Below the pieces are notes generated by a model. It was not told where the DNA came from. It searched no databases and saw only the letters and a list, made by a program, of their open reading frames with translations. From NCBI GenBank assembly GCA_964448135.1, contig CAYUVH010000057.1, forward strand, positions 1-64,000: DNA of 64,000 bases, written 5' to 3'. The DNA comes from CAYUVH01 sp964448135 (lineage in GTDB: Bacteria; Verrucomicrobiota; Verrucomicrobiia; Limisphaerales; UBA8199). The position numbers and the translations under genes were made by a program. Numbering within the stretch: the first letter of the stretch is position 1; each line of letters starts with the position of its first letter. This document shows, in pieces, positions 31,919 to 41,054 of the stretch.

Positions 31919-34900
31919 TCAAGTGAACGGAAAGGTAAATCTCACCGTCGTGCCCTGACCGGGCCGGCTTTCCACCGCCAGCGAGCCGCCGATGGACGCG
32001 GCGCGCGCGCGCATATTGCCCAGGCCGTGATGCTTGCCCGGCCCGGGAGCCGTGTTGGGATCGAAGCCCCGGCCGTCATCCTGCACGACGAGTTCGAGCG
32101 AATCCGGCGAAACGCGGGCCTGCAAACGGACCTCGCGCGCGCCGGCGTGCTTAAGGGCGTTCGTCAGCGCTTCCTTGACGACCAGAAAGATATTGTGACG
32201 CATCTCGGGCGGCAAAGGATACGCCGGCAACTCCGGCGGCAGGTCGAGGCGGCAACGTGTGGCGTCGTCCTCAAAAAGTTCGTTCGCGAAATGCGCGATG
32301 TATTCAACCAGGCTTTGCAGCGAATCACTGCCCGGCCGCAGCGCCCACACAATTTCCTCGAGCGCGCGGACCGTCTGCCCGGCGGATTGGGAAATCTTGG
32401 TGGCATACGTCTCAACCTGGGCCGGGCTGTCCTTGTCCGCTTTCACCAAATCGCTCAACAGCGAGATGCGCGTCAGGGACGATCCGAGGTCGTCGTGCAG
32501 ATCCTGGGAAATGCGCGTGCGCTCGCGTTCGACGGCGCGTTCCTGCTCCATCTGCCGCATGCGCCGGTGATGCCGGCGCTTTTCCACCACGCGGACGGTC
32601 ACGGCGATCAGCAAGGCGAGCGCTGCCCCGGCCGGCAACACAAACCAGAGCGCCTGGTAAAAATGCCGCGCCACCACCACCCCGAGACTGGGACCTTCCT
32701 CGCTCCACGCCCCGGCCTCGTTGCACGCGGCGACTTGAAATTGGAAATTCCCGGCCGGCACATAAGAATAAGAAGCGACCCGCTCCCCGCGCGCCTCGGT
32801 CCACTCCGTGTCGAAGCCTTCGAGCCGGTAGCGAAAGCGAACCCGTTCGGGAGCCGCCAGGTTGAAGGCCGTGAAACGGATATCCAAACGATGCTTCCCC
32901 GGTCCGATGCGAATCTCGCCGACCGATCTCGCGCCCACCGCTACTGGCGTCGCTGACTTCGTGCCGCCCGGACGCAGCACCGAACCATCGAGCGCAATCT
33001 CTTCGATGGTTACCGGTGGCGCCGGAGCATTTGTGCGGGGTGGCCGTGGGTTGACCGTGACGATTCCTTTGAGCGTTGGAAACCACAGCCGCCCGTCGCC
33101 GGTCCTGAGCCCCGCTGGCGAAAAGCCGCTGGCACATTGCTCGGACGCCATGCCCTCCGCGCGGCCGTACAGCTCTGGATGGACCCCGCGCTCTTTCCCG
33201 GCCGCGAAATCGTCAACTTCACTTTTGCGCAGGCAAACCAGTCCGCGATTGCAACCCAGCCAAAGCCGTCCCCACTTGTCCTCGAGAATTTGTGAAATGG
33301 TATTGTCGCTCAAACCTTCGCGCGCCGTGATCGTGACCAGCCGTCCACCCGCCCACCGGCCCAAACCTCCGCCCGAGGTGCCAATCCACAAAGTGCCATC
33401 GGTATCAACATATAGCGCGCGAATGTCCGAGGGCAGGGGAGCGACGGACGGATCAAGTCGGAAAGCCTTCCCGTTTTCGTAGCGATACAGCCCGCCTCCC
33501 TCCGTCCCCGCCCAAATCACGCCCGCTTTATCCTGCGCCAGCGCGGTGATCGCATGCGTCGGGGGAAAATTCGTCTGCGCCACCCACGTCCCTCCGCGTC
33601 GCCGCCACAAACGCCCGTCGCGCGTACCCGCCCACAACCCCTCCGTGCGATCCTCGGCCAGCGCCAGGATCTTCGCGTCCGCCAGCAACGGCCCCTCCAC
33701 TTCGGGAACCGTCGCGCGCGGATTTTGGAAGTGCAGCAATCCCCTCGCTCCCGCCACCCAGCAACTTCCGTCCGCGACCGCCAGCATCGCGTTGATCTCC
33801 GCGTAACGTAGCGCCGGATCGCTCGTCGTCAGCGGCGCGAAGGAGCCGTTCTCACGGCGATAAAGCCCATCGCCCGGCTTTCCTGCCCAGATCACATCCG
33901 GCGCAATGTCCGCGAGCCCCTGCACCGGGCCATAGCCCAGGCCTTCGTTTTGTCCGATGACATTCAGTTCGCTCCGCCGCACGCGGTTCAAGCCGGTCGA
34001 AGTGCCGACCCAAAGATTACCTTCCCGGTCCACCAGTAACGATTCCACCAGGTTGTCCGAAAGCCCGGCGCTGGCGTCCACGGCCGTGAGTTTGCCGTTG
34101 TGGAATTGCAGCAGGCCCTCGCTCAACGAACCAGCCCACACCGTCCCATCCGCTTCCTCGGCCAGCGCGCTCACATACGGACGGGCCAGGTGCCGCGGCA
34201 TGCGGTAGCGCCGCCATTGCCCGCCATCACGACAAAGCACGTAGTCTTCGCCCGCGCCGACCCAGAGACGATTCGTGCGATCCACGAGAATACAATGCGG
34301 ATCCTGCAACAAGCCTTCGACGGACGCTTCCGCAACCTGCGCGAACTGGCTGTTCCGCAATTCGAACAATCCCGCGCCCGCCACGCCAACCCACACCGCC
34401 CCCGAACGATCGCAGTAAATCGAAGTGATATGCTTTCCGTTGAACGAAGCGACCGCCGGCACCGCGACCAATCGTCCGCCTTGAATCACCGCCAGCCCCG
34501 ATTCGGTACCCACCCACAGCCGCCCTTGCTTGTCCTCCGCCAGGCTGGTGACCGAATCCCCCGGCAATCCCTCCCGCGTCGTGTAATTCGTTATCGCCCC
34601 GTCCTGCCAGCAGGCAAGCCCGCCACCGCGCGTGCCGATCCAAAGCTTGCGCTCCGAGTCCTCGAGCAACGCATGCACCGACCGGCTCCGCAATCCTTCG
34701 TGCACACCGAGCGGGACAAACCGCACGCCATCAAAGCGCGCCGCTCCGTCATCGCTTCCGATCCAGATGTAGCCGTCGTGCGTCTGGGTCAGCGCGTGCA
34801 CCGAATTCTGCGGCAGCCCGTTCTCGCGCAACCACGAGCGGAACGCCAGCGGCCGCGCCCCCCGCACGGCTTCATTTGCATCGCCGGGCGCGGCCACAAA

Positions 34901-35626
34901 ATCATTGAACGAAGTCGCGACCGCCATCCCGCTGAACGTCCAGCCGCTTCCGCCGCCGCCATGGCGAAGCCGCACCTGGTTGAAGGAGGCGTTCGCGCGA
35001 AAGCGCGTCGTGAGACTGTCCGGCTGTCCGGCTTCCGTGGCATTGGGCGAAAGATTCGGATTGATCCAGACCGTCACGAGATCATCGCCATGCGCCGCAT
35101 ACTCGACTTTGAACACAATCGTTACTTCGATCCCGCGCCGCGGAAATTCATACGGCAGAAACACCCCCGGTGCGGACGATTCGGGTCGCGCTGAGCGAAG
35201 GTCCATATCCCCGTAAACCTTGTTGCCGTCCCCGGTCTCCGCCGCGTTGAACACACTGTAAGCCCAGGCCTTCTGCGAATTCCCCACTCCCAGCCGCTCC
35301 TCATCCCCCTCAAACAATTGAAACGCCGCAAAGTATTCCTCCGTGTTCGCGTCCGAAAGCGGGTCCACGTGGAATTTGAAGTACAGCGTATTGGTCGCCG
35401 TATCGTCGCGCTTCAACGCACCACCAAGAATGTCCGAGCCTGCCCCGGTCTCATGCGCCAGTGTCGCGCCAAGATCGCTCCAAAGAATCGCAGCGGCTGA
35501 ACTGGTCGAATGCAGGGCAGTTCCCAGAAGCAATAGCAACGTCAGCCGCCGAAAGATCTCTCGAAACAAGCGATTCTCAAAAACGGTGGATCCCCTGAAT
35601 CGGGCTTTGCCGGCGCGGCGCGACAT
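31919..35626 (-). CDS. Propeller-domain sensor histidine kinase (HisKA_3)
   Basis: About 1235 residues from the ATG at 35626. The order is a signal or anchor helix (LTLLLLLGTALHSTSSAA); an unusual beta-rich domain (about 45-235); some fourteen two-component-regulator propeller repeats (about 260-860; HDGYIWIGSDDG, KLWIGTRGGG, RLWVGTESG and similar); a Y_Y_Y domain (about 925-1000); one transmembrane helix (ALWFVLPAGAALALLIAVTV); HisKA_3 with phospho-acceptor His in SQDLHDDLGSSLTRIS; and an HATPase_c domain (DDGRGFDP, HHGLGNMRARA). It resembles hybrid two-component sensors for polysaccharides, but has no receiver or AraC domain, so it needs a separate NarL-type partner. Confidence 0.93.
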   Translation of the reverse strand: MSRRAGKARFRGSTVFENRLFREIFRRLTLLLLLGTALHSTSSAAAILWSDLGATLAHETGAGSDILGGALKRDDTATNTLYFKFHVDPLSDANTEEYFAAFQLFEGDEERLGVGNSQKAWAYSVFNAAETGDGNKVYGDMDLRSARPESSAPGVFLPYEFPRRGIEVTIVFKVEYAAHGDDLVTVWINPNLSPNATEAGQPDSLTTRFRANASFNQVRLRHGGGGSGWTFSGMAVATSFNDFVAAPGDANEAVRGARPLAFRSWLRENGLPQNSVHALTQTHDGYIWIGSDDGAARFDGVRFVPLGVHEGLRSRSVHALLEDSERKLWIGTRGGGLACWQDGAITNYTTREGLPGDSVTSLAEDKQGRLWVGTESGLAVIQGGRLVAVPAVASFNGKHITSIYCDRSGAVWVGVAGAGLFELRNSQFAQVAEASVEGLLQDPHCILVDRTNRLWVGAGEDYVLCRDGGQWRRYRMPRHLARPYVSALAEEADGTVWAGSLSEGLLQFHNGKLTAVDASAGLSDNLVESLLVDREGNLWVGTSTGLNRVRRSELNVIGQNEGLGYGPVQGLADIAPDVIWAGKPGDGLYRRENGSFAPLTTSDPALRYAEINAMLAVADGSCWVAGARGLLHFQNPRATVPEVEGPLLADAKILALAEDRTEGLWAGTRDGRLWRRRGGTWVAQTNFPPTHAITALAQDKAGVIWAGTEGGGLYRYENGKAFRLDPSVAPLPSDIRALYVDTDGTLWIGTSGGGLGRWAGGRLVTITAREGLSDNTISQILEDKWGRLWLGCNRGLVCLRKSEVDDFAAGKERGVHPELYGRAEGMASEQCASGFSPAGLRTGDGRLWFPTLKGIVTVNPRPPRTNAPAPPVTIEEIALDGSVLRPGGTKSATPVAVGARSVGEIRIGPGKHRLDIRFTAFNLAAPERVRFRYRLEGFDTEWTEARGERVASYSYVPAGNFQFQVAACNEAGAWSEEGPSLGVVVARHFYQALWFVLPAGAALALLIAVTVRVVEKRRHHRRMRQMEQERAVERERTRISQDLHDDLGSSLTRISLLSDLVKADKDSPAQVETYATKISQSAGQTVRALEEIVWALRPGSDSLQSLVEYIAHFANELFEDDATRCRLDLPPELPAYPLPPEMRHNIFLVVKEALTNALKHAGAREVRLQARVSPDSLELVVQDDGRGFDPNTAPGPGKHHGLGNMRARAASIGGSLAVESRPGQGTTVRFTFPFT

Positions 35627-35729
35627 CGCACTTATTATGCAGCTGGAGCATCGGCAAGACAAGCAGGCGTCCGCTGCCTGCCTTAATGTCAGGAACCTAC
35701 CATCAAGCGGCTTGCGATGGCTTTCCTTC

Positions 35730-35820
35730 AGTCCCGAAGGGACGAAAGAAAATAGCCCAGCGATTCATCGCTGGGTTTGCCGCAATTTTGAAATTTGCAA
35801 GTCCCGCAGGGACGACAGAA
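35730..35820. repeat. Interspersed palindromic repeat, copy 2 (most intact)
   Basis: GTCCCGAAGGGAC (35731-35743) and GTCCCGCAGGGAC (35801-35813) flank GCCCAGCGATTCATCGCTGGG. The element therefore has palindromes at both ends and in the middle, with an AAGAAAAT link. It accounts for about a third of the gene-free stretch 35627-35973, in which I see no other feature than the promoter-side sequence of the SUMF1-like gene. Confidence 0.75.
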
Positions 35821-35973
35821 AACTCCGCGTGGATCCGCACTTGTTCGAAACACCTGCCGAATGCTTTCTGCAAAGGAAAACATTAATGGTGACTACAACC
35901 TTTGTCCCGAATTGTAACGGTTTTTCGGCTCTGGCGTCTTGATATCTGTTGCTTGACGACTAATGATTGCCGC

Positions 35974-36888
35974 GTGAGAGCAAGTGTATTGGGTTTGTTT
36001 CTGACGATGGCCACCGCGGCCCTGGCTGCGGACGAAAAGCTGTCCCTCGACCTGGGTGACGGCGCGCAGCTCGATCTGATGCTGGTACGACAGGGGACCT
36101 TTCGACAGGGATCGCCGACGAACGAGTTCAAGCGCGGCAATGACGAGACGCAACGCGAAGTGACACTGACGCGCGACTATTACATCGGCAAAACGCCGGT
36201 CACCTGCAAACAATTCGATGCGTTCGTTGGAGCGACGCATTACGTGACCGAGGCGCAAAAAGGCACGAGCGGAGGTTTTGGCTGGGATGGCGCTGCGTTG
36301 AAGCAGGATCCAAAATTTACCTGGCTGTCACCGGGCTTCGAGCAGGGCAATGATTCGCCGGTCACGATCATCACCTTCGACGACGCGCGCGCGTTTTGCG
36401 ACTGGCTCTCGAAGAAAACCGGTCGGAAGCTCACGCTGCCCACCGAAGCGCAATGGGAATACGCCTGCCGCGCCGGGACAACCACGGCATGGCACAATGG
36501 CGATGACTCCGACCGCGCGAAGGATATCGCCTGGTTCAAACCATTTGCCTGGAACACGACGCATCCCGTGGAGTCCTTGAAATCGAATGCGTGGGGATTG
36601 TATATCAGCGGAAATGTGTATGAATGGTGCCTGGATTGGTACGCGCCGTATGCGCCTGGATCCGTGAAGGACCCCGAACAGACGAATCCGAATCTCTCGG
36701 ACAAGCCGCGCCGGGTTTTGCGCGGGGGCTCGTGGCTGCGCGACGTGCAATACACCCGCTCGGCGGCGCGGTATCGCAGCACCCCGGGAAGCCGGAATGC
36801 CGATTGCGGCTTCCGCATTGTCAGCCCGGCGGATCCACCGGCTCCGCCTAAAGTCTTGCTGGAAGAACCTGATAAGAAGACAAATTGA
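35974..36888 (+). CDS. Secreted SUMF1/FGE-fold protein without catalytic cysteines
   Basis: About 304 residues from a GTG at 35974, chosen because it begins a good signal peptide (ASVLGLFLTMATAALAAD). The formylglycine-generating-enzyme fold is clear: GSPTNEFKRGNDETQREVTL, KLTLPTEAQWEYACRAGT, SGNVYEWCLDWY and RRVLRGGSWLRD, closing with NADCGFRIV. However, the two active-site cysteines that true FGE carries just after the GGSW motif are missing (RDVQYTRSAARYR). Sulfatase maturation is therefore unlikely. Members of this fold without the cysteines include EgtB- and PvdO-like or structural proteins. It stands 29 bp before a small membrane protein gene. Confidence 0.85.
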   Translation: MRASVLGLFLTMATAALAADEKLSLDLGDGAQLDLMLVRQGTFRQGSPTNEFKRGNDETQREVTLTRDYYIGKTPVTCKQFDAFVGATHYVTEAQKGTSGGFGWDGAALKQDPKFTWLSPGFEQGNDSPVTIITFDDARAFCDWLSKKTGRKLTLPTEAQWEYACRAGTTTAWHNGDDSDRAKDIAWFKPFAWNTTHPVESLKSNAWGLYISGNVYEWCLDWYAPYAPGSVKDPEQTNPNLSDKPRRVLRGGSWLRDVQYTRSAARYRSTPGSRNADCGFRIVSPADPPAPPKVLLEEPDKKTN

Positions 36889-36917
36889 ACTGATTCGCGG
36901 GCATCCGAGTAAATCAA

Positions 36918-37421
36918 ATGAGCCACATAGCAATCCCGATAGTGTTTATGGTTGTGCCCTTCATGGTCCTGATCATCTTTATCTTCCTCGCTGTGACCAT
37001 TGTGCGGGCCGCGGCGCGGGCTGCTTCGCAAGGGTCCTCGACCCGTCCCCGGCCAGCCATGCCAACGGGGGTCCTGACCGAGATTGCCCCGGACGGATTC
37101 TGGCTCACCGCGCCATCCGCGAATCCGGGCGACACGGTCTGCTACGAATTCTGGTCGGCCGGTCAGCGTCGCTCCGGACAGGTGGTTTTTCAGCCGGGCA
37201 ACGACGGACGCCAATTCATTTACACGGGCCCCCGACCCGAGAGCATCACGATCTCCCGCGTAATCGGTGGAGGCCAACGCGTGGATCCCGATGTTGATCT
37301 GGGCGCAACCTTCGCCGGCGCGGCCGCCGCCGGCGTAATTCTCGACTCCATGACGCGAGACGATCCGGATCCCACCCCGCCTCGGCCGCCACCGATTTCT
37401 TCTTTTCCTTCGGCCTACTGA
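36918..37421 (+). CDS. Hypothetical single-span membrane protein
   Basis: 167 residues. One strong transmembrane segment at the N-terminus (IPIVFMVVPFMVLIIFIFLAVTIV, seen as two abutting hydrophobic stretches) is followed by a soluble domain of about 100 residues (ANPGDTVCYEFWSAGQRRSG, VIGGGQRVDPD) and a proline-rich tail (DPTPPRPPPISS). I do not recognise a family. It lies between the SUMF1-fold gene (29 bp) and the glycosyltransferase gene (12 bp), all on the plus strand, so a three-gene transcription unit is likely. Confidence 0.7.
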   Translation: MSHIAIPIVFMVVPFMVLIIFIFLAVTIVRAAARAASQGSSTRPRPAMPTGVLTEIAPDGFWLTAPSANPGDTVCYEFWSAGQRRSGQVVFQPGNDGRQFIYTGPRPESITISRVIGGGQRVDPDVDLGATFAGAAAAGVILDSMTRDDPDPTPPRPPPISSFPSAY

Positions 37422-37433
37422 GTTACGGTTGGA

Positions 37434-40400
37434 ATGGGAAACATGACGCCGACGCGAGCCCTGGTTTGGCGGCGGGAGCCGCACGAAATCTATCGCACTG
37501 GCAGAACCCTCCGGTCGCTGACCGCGGCGGGCTTCCAACCGGAGGATCTCGGGCAGTGTTCTCCTGAACAGTTGCGCAAATTATTTGCCGCCGCGGACCG
37601 GCCTCTGTTGTTCGTGCGCGGTGGTAACTGGCTGACGCATGCGGGCAAACTGCCATTGCCCTCCTCAAGCGCGACCGGCAGAGGCCTGTGTGCATTGGGT
37701 ATCGTTCGATCGACCGCCTCCCCTGTAGCAGACGAGGTGACGAGGCTCGTTAATTCCAACAACCCATCCCGGGCGGCCTCCCGAAATCCGCCCTCCCACC
37801 CAAATCATTCGCAAGCCTTTGCTCTCGCGAGCGACACGAACTTCGCGAGCTTGAATCCTGAGGCTGCGCGTTGGGCAGCTCTTTTGTCGCAGACCGGCGG
37901 CGATTTCAATTTGCTTCGTGGCCTTGGCGAAAATGAACCACCCGCGCCTCCCATCGCATACTTCGATCTGCCGGCCGTCCGGTGGCTGGCGGAGCAGGGG
38001 ATCGGTTCACTGGATGATCTTCTGCGTTCGGGAGCGGATGGCCTGCGAATCGTGCATGTGCCCGCCCTGGATGTTTTCGCCGATGACCGCTTGCGCGTAA
38101 TGCAAGTCATCACCGGCCTGCAGCGCGGGGGCGCCGAGCGCCTGACGTTGGATTTGCTGGAGCAACTCCCAGCGCAGGGCGTGGCCTCGCGGCTGGCCAC
38201 ACTCGGCCAATCCCTGCGCGAAGCATTCCCCACTCCTCCCGGCACGCTGGACCTGAGTCATGCGCGAAGCGCATCAGCGAGATCGGAGCAGCTCGTCCGC
38301 GAGGCAATCGCTTTTGGAGCGGACGTATTGCACGCGCACCTGGTCAAAGCCGAGGAGATTACGCGATGGTCCCATTCGGGCATCCCGGTGGTACAGACCG
38401 TCCACAACACGCAGGCGGGTTGGCCGGCGGGAATGGCCGGCTTGCGGGCCGAACATACCGCGCTCCTTGCCGCCTGTTCACGCGCGGTCGAGGCGGAGTT
38501 GAAACTGGCCGAACTTCCCATCCCCGTACGCACAATCTGGAATGGCATCAATCCGAGCGCTTACTCGCCCACTGGCCGCTTGGCGGGCATGGCGCTCATG
38601 CGGAGGAGGGACTGGGGTTTTGGCGAGGACGATTTCCTCCTGGTCTCCGTCGCCAACCCGCGCCCGCAAAAGCGTCTGCATTTGTTACCGGGCATCCTCG
38701 CGGAACTCCGCGCGAAGCTGGGCACGCGTCGGCAGGCCCGATTGATTTTGTGTGGCGAACCGCAACCCGGCAATGCCGCCGCGGCGGAGAGTATCACGCG
38801 GACAAACGCCGAGGCGCGGCGTTTGGGTGTGAGTGAGCACCTTCGTTGGATCGGTTCTTCCTCGGACGTGGCCGAAATCCTCGCCGCGAGCGATGCCTTC
38901 GTTTCGACCAGCGCGCACGAGGGCTTGAGCCTGGCTCAACTCGAGGCGCTCGCCAGCGGCCTGACCGTGGTCGTCACCAATGTGGGCGGAGCCGCCGAAG
39001 TGGCCGGCACCGTTTCGCGCATGCGATTGTTGTCCGCGGACGCCGAGCCGGCGGAATTTGCGAAGGAATTGTACGATCTGGCGACCAGCCCGGATGACGC
39101 GCGAATTCGCAAAAATGGTCTGGGTCCCGCGTGGACGGCCGAAACAATGGCGGCCCGTTATCGCTGGCTTTACCAACGGGCCATCGCGGCCAAACCAGCT
39201 CCGCGCGCCGGCGAAGGGATCTGGCTCGTCACCAACAATTTCTCCACCGGCGGCGCCCAGTCGAGTGCGCGGCGGTTGCTGCAGGAGTTCGCTCAGCGAG
39301 GAATAAAAGTGCGCGCTGCCGTCGTCGAGGAAGACCCGGCCAATCCCACGCCTGGCCGGCAGAAACTGACCCAGGCCGGGATACCGGTCATTGCCATCCC
39401 GCCCACCATCGGAGCCGGCACATCCGTGGCGGTGGAATCCATTCTCGCGGCCATCGACGCCGACCCGCCGGAGGCCATCCTCTTCTGGAATCTCCGCCCC
39501 TCCTACAAAGTTCTCCTCGCCGACGCGCTGTTAAATGTGCCGGTATACGACGTCAGCCCCGGCGAAATGTTCTTCAGCTCCTTCGCGGCGTACTTTGCCA
39601 AACCACCATCCGGCTTCCCCTACCGCAGCGCTCGCGACTACGGCGAGCGGCTGGCCGGCGCGATCGTCAAATACCACGCCGAAGCCGCGCGAGCAGCCGA
39701 AACCCTCGGCGCCCCCGTCCGCGTAATCCCCAACGGCGTACCTCTCCCTTCCGTAGCAGCCGAGGTAACGAGGCTCATTCATTCCAACTATCCACAACAG
39801 CCGAATTCACAACCCATTGCCTCTGACCCGAATCGTTCAACCGCTCTCCCTCTCCCCTCTTGTCGCGCCGAAGCGTCCTCGCGAAGGCGGATGGCAGAGG
39901 GCCGGGGTGAGGGGGATTCGCGCTCCATAGCCATCAGGCGATCCATAATCGATGGCGCTTTCAAAGACCTGAGCAGCAATTCCCCTCTCAGTTCTTCCCA
40001 ACCCTCTTCCTCCCCCGCTCGCGTCCTCCAACTCGGCACCGCCGCCCGCATCAATCCCCAAAAGCGCCTCGAAGACCTGCTCGAAGCACTCCGCCTCGCC
40101 CACGATCGTCTGCCCCCGTACACCCTGCGAATCGCCGGCGGCGTCGAAAGAAATTGCGAAGCCTACGCCGAAAGCCTGCGCCAACTCGCCACCGGCCTTC
40201 CAGTCGAATGGTTGGGCGACGTCAGCGACATCGCCTCATTCCACCAAAGCCTGGATTTCTTCGTCGCCATTTCCGAACCCGCCGGTTGCCCGAACGCCTC
40301 CTTGGAAGCCATCGCCGCCGGCTTGCCGATCATCGCCACCGATTTCGGCGGCGCCTCGGAGCAGATCGTGGAAGCCCAAAACGGCTATCTCGTGCCGCCC

Positions 40401-40661
40401 CGTGACCCCGTTGCCCTATCCGAATCAATTCTCAAACTCGCCTGCCAGCCCGATCGTTGGCCCGCCATGGCCACCGCCGGCCGCCAACTGATCGCCGAAC
40501 GCTTCAGCATGGACCGGATGGTCTCGGAATACGCTCGGTTTTGCCTCGGTGCAGTAAGGCGCAAATCGGACTCCGCTTCCCAGCCCGAGCGGGCGGAAGA
40601 AAATGGCCCGCCGGCCTGCTCGCGAAATCGTTCGGAGTTCATCGGTGGGCACCCGGTTTGA
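37434..40661 (+). CDS. Double glycosyltransferase (two GT4-like modules)
   Basis: 1075 residues. After a poorly conserved N-terminus, two GT-B glycosyltransferase modules follow. Module 1 (about 221-580) starts MQVITGLQRGGAERL and has an EX7E-type donor site in SAHEGLSLAQLEALASGL. Module 2 (about 595-1050) starts WLVTNNFSTGGAQSSAR and has EPAGCPNASLEAIAAGL. No membrane helix is seen; it is probably cytoplasmic and makes cell-surface glycan. Residues about 98-109 and 774-860 are encoded by interspersed repeats read in frame, and the last about 25 residues read into another repeat. The start ATG at 37434 is preceded by a weak GGTTGGA. Confidence 0.88.
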   Translation: MGNMTPTRALVWRREPHEIYRTGRTLRSLTAAGFQPEDLGQCSPEQLRKLFAAADRPLLFVRGGNWLTHAGKLPLPSSSATGRGLCALGIVRSTASPVADEVTRLVNSNNPSRAASRNPPSHPNHSQAFALASDTNFASLNPEAARWAALLSQTGGDFNLLRGLGENEPPAPPIAYFDLPAVRWLAEQGIGSLDDLLRSGADGLRIVHVPALDVFADDRLRVMQVITGLQRGGAERLTLDLLEQLPAQGVASRLATLGQSLREAFPTPPGTLDLSHARSASARSEQLVREAIAFGADVLHAHLVKAEEITRWSHSGIPVVQTVHNTQAGWPAGMAGLRAEHTALLAACSRAVEAELKLAELPIPVRTIWNGINPSAYSPTGRLAGMALMRRRDWGFGEDDFLLVSVANPRPQKRLHLLPGILAELRAKLGTRRQARLILCGEPQPGNAAAAESITRTNAEARRLGVSEHLRWIGSSSDVAEILAASDAFVSTSAHEGLSLAQLEALASGLTVVVTNVGGAAEVAGTVSRMRLLSADAEPAEFAKELYDLATSPDDARIRKNGLGPAWTAETMAARYRWLYQRAIAAKPAPRAGEGIWLVTNNFSTGGAQSSARRLLQEFAQRGIKVRAAVVEEDPANPTPGRQKLTQAGIPVIAIPPTIGAGTSVAVESILAAIDADPPEAILFWNLRPSYKVLLADALLNVPVYDVSPGEMFFSSFAAYFAKPPSGFPYRSARDYGERLAGAIVKYHAEAARAAETLGAPVRVIPNGVPLPSVAAEVTRLIHSNYPQQPNSQPIASDPNRSTALPLPSCRAEASSRRRMAEGRGEGDSRSIAIRRSIIDGAFKDLSSNSPLSSSQPSSSPARVLQLGTAARINPQKRLEDLLEALRLAHDRLPPYTLRIAGGVERNCEAYAESLRQLATGLPVEWLGDVSDIASFHQSLDFFVAISEPAGCPNASLEAIAAGLPIIATDFGGASEQIVEAQNGYLVPPRDPVALSESILKLACQPDRWPAMATAGRQLIAERFSMDRMVSEYARFCLGAVRRKSDSASQPERAEENGPPACSRNRSEFIGGHPV
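37725..37760 (+). repeat. GTAGCAGxCGAGGT repeat inside the glycosyltransferase gene, copy A
   Basis: 36 bp beginning GTAGCAGACGAGGTGACGAG and ending TTCCAAC. It matches 39753-39788 at 32 of 36 positions. Both copies are read in the same frame, giving VADEVTRLVNSN here. Confidence 0.75.
39753..39788 (+). repeat. GTAGCAGxCGAGGT repeat, copy B
   Basis: 36 bp beginning GTAGCAGCCGAGGTAACGAG and ending TTCCAAC, read as VAAEVTRLIHSN. It marks the left edge of an 87-residue insertion in the second glycosyltransferase module. Confidence 0.75.
39844..39915. repeat. CCCTCTCCCC...GGGGTGAGGG element in coding sequence
   Basis: CTCTCCCTCTCCCCTCT at the left is loosely complementary to AGAGGGCCGGGGTGAGGG at the right, around a core (39861-39891) that is the reverse complement of the CTTCGCxxxGCTTCGG motif found at 407-439 and 61361-61393. 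This looks like an intergenic-type palindromic repeat, but it is open in the glycosyltransferase frame. Confidence 0.6.
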
Positions 40662-40690
40662 AAAATTTAAAATCGCTTTAGCGACGAAAA
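40582..40690. repeat. Interspersed palindromic repeat, copy 3 (degraded)
   Basis: GCCCGAGCGGGCGGAAGAAA aligns with the start of the copy at 35730 (CCCGA, GG, AAGAAAATxGCCC). TTCATCGGTGGG and TTTGAAAAATTT follow in the same order as TTCATCGCTGGG and TTTTGAAATTT there. The glycosyltransferase stop codon (40659-40661) lies inside it. The rest of the gap to 41231 contains only the GCAAACC array and no supported gene. Confidence 0.55.
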
Positions 40691-41054
40691 TCGATTCTTC
40701 GACTCGGCGGGAGGACCACGAGAAAGACCGCCAGAAATGGGGCTGCGGAAGCCCATGCCGCCTCCTTCAGGTTCGGTTTTCGCGGCCGATTTCTCTCATT
40801 TCTGTCACGGGAGAAACTCCCACCGTGGGAGATTATTCACGCGCATTGTGTGATTTAATAGCTCCGGAGAGGACGAAGATTCGTCCTGGTAAATGATGGG
40901 AACTAACATGAACTGCCGGCTGCCGAACCACTTGTCCGAACGTCCCCCGCTGCGCCCCCATCTCCTGTGCCAGTCTCTTCTTTCGTTATCTTCGTTTGCT
41001 TGGTGTTTAAATTCGGGCTTCTTGCCGTTTGTTCCGCCCGTCTCGTCAGCCCAA

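Noticed and set aside
35974..36888. Formylglycine-generating enzyme for the sulfatases
   Set aside because: The catalytic cysteines are absent, so only the fold is claimed.
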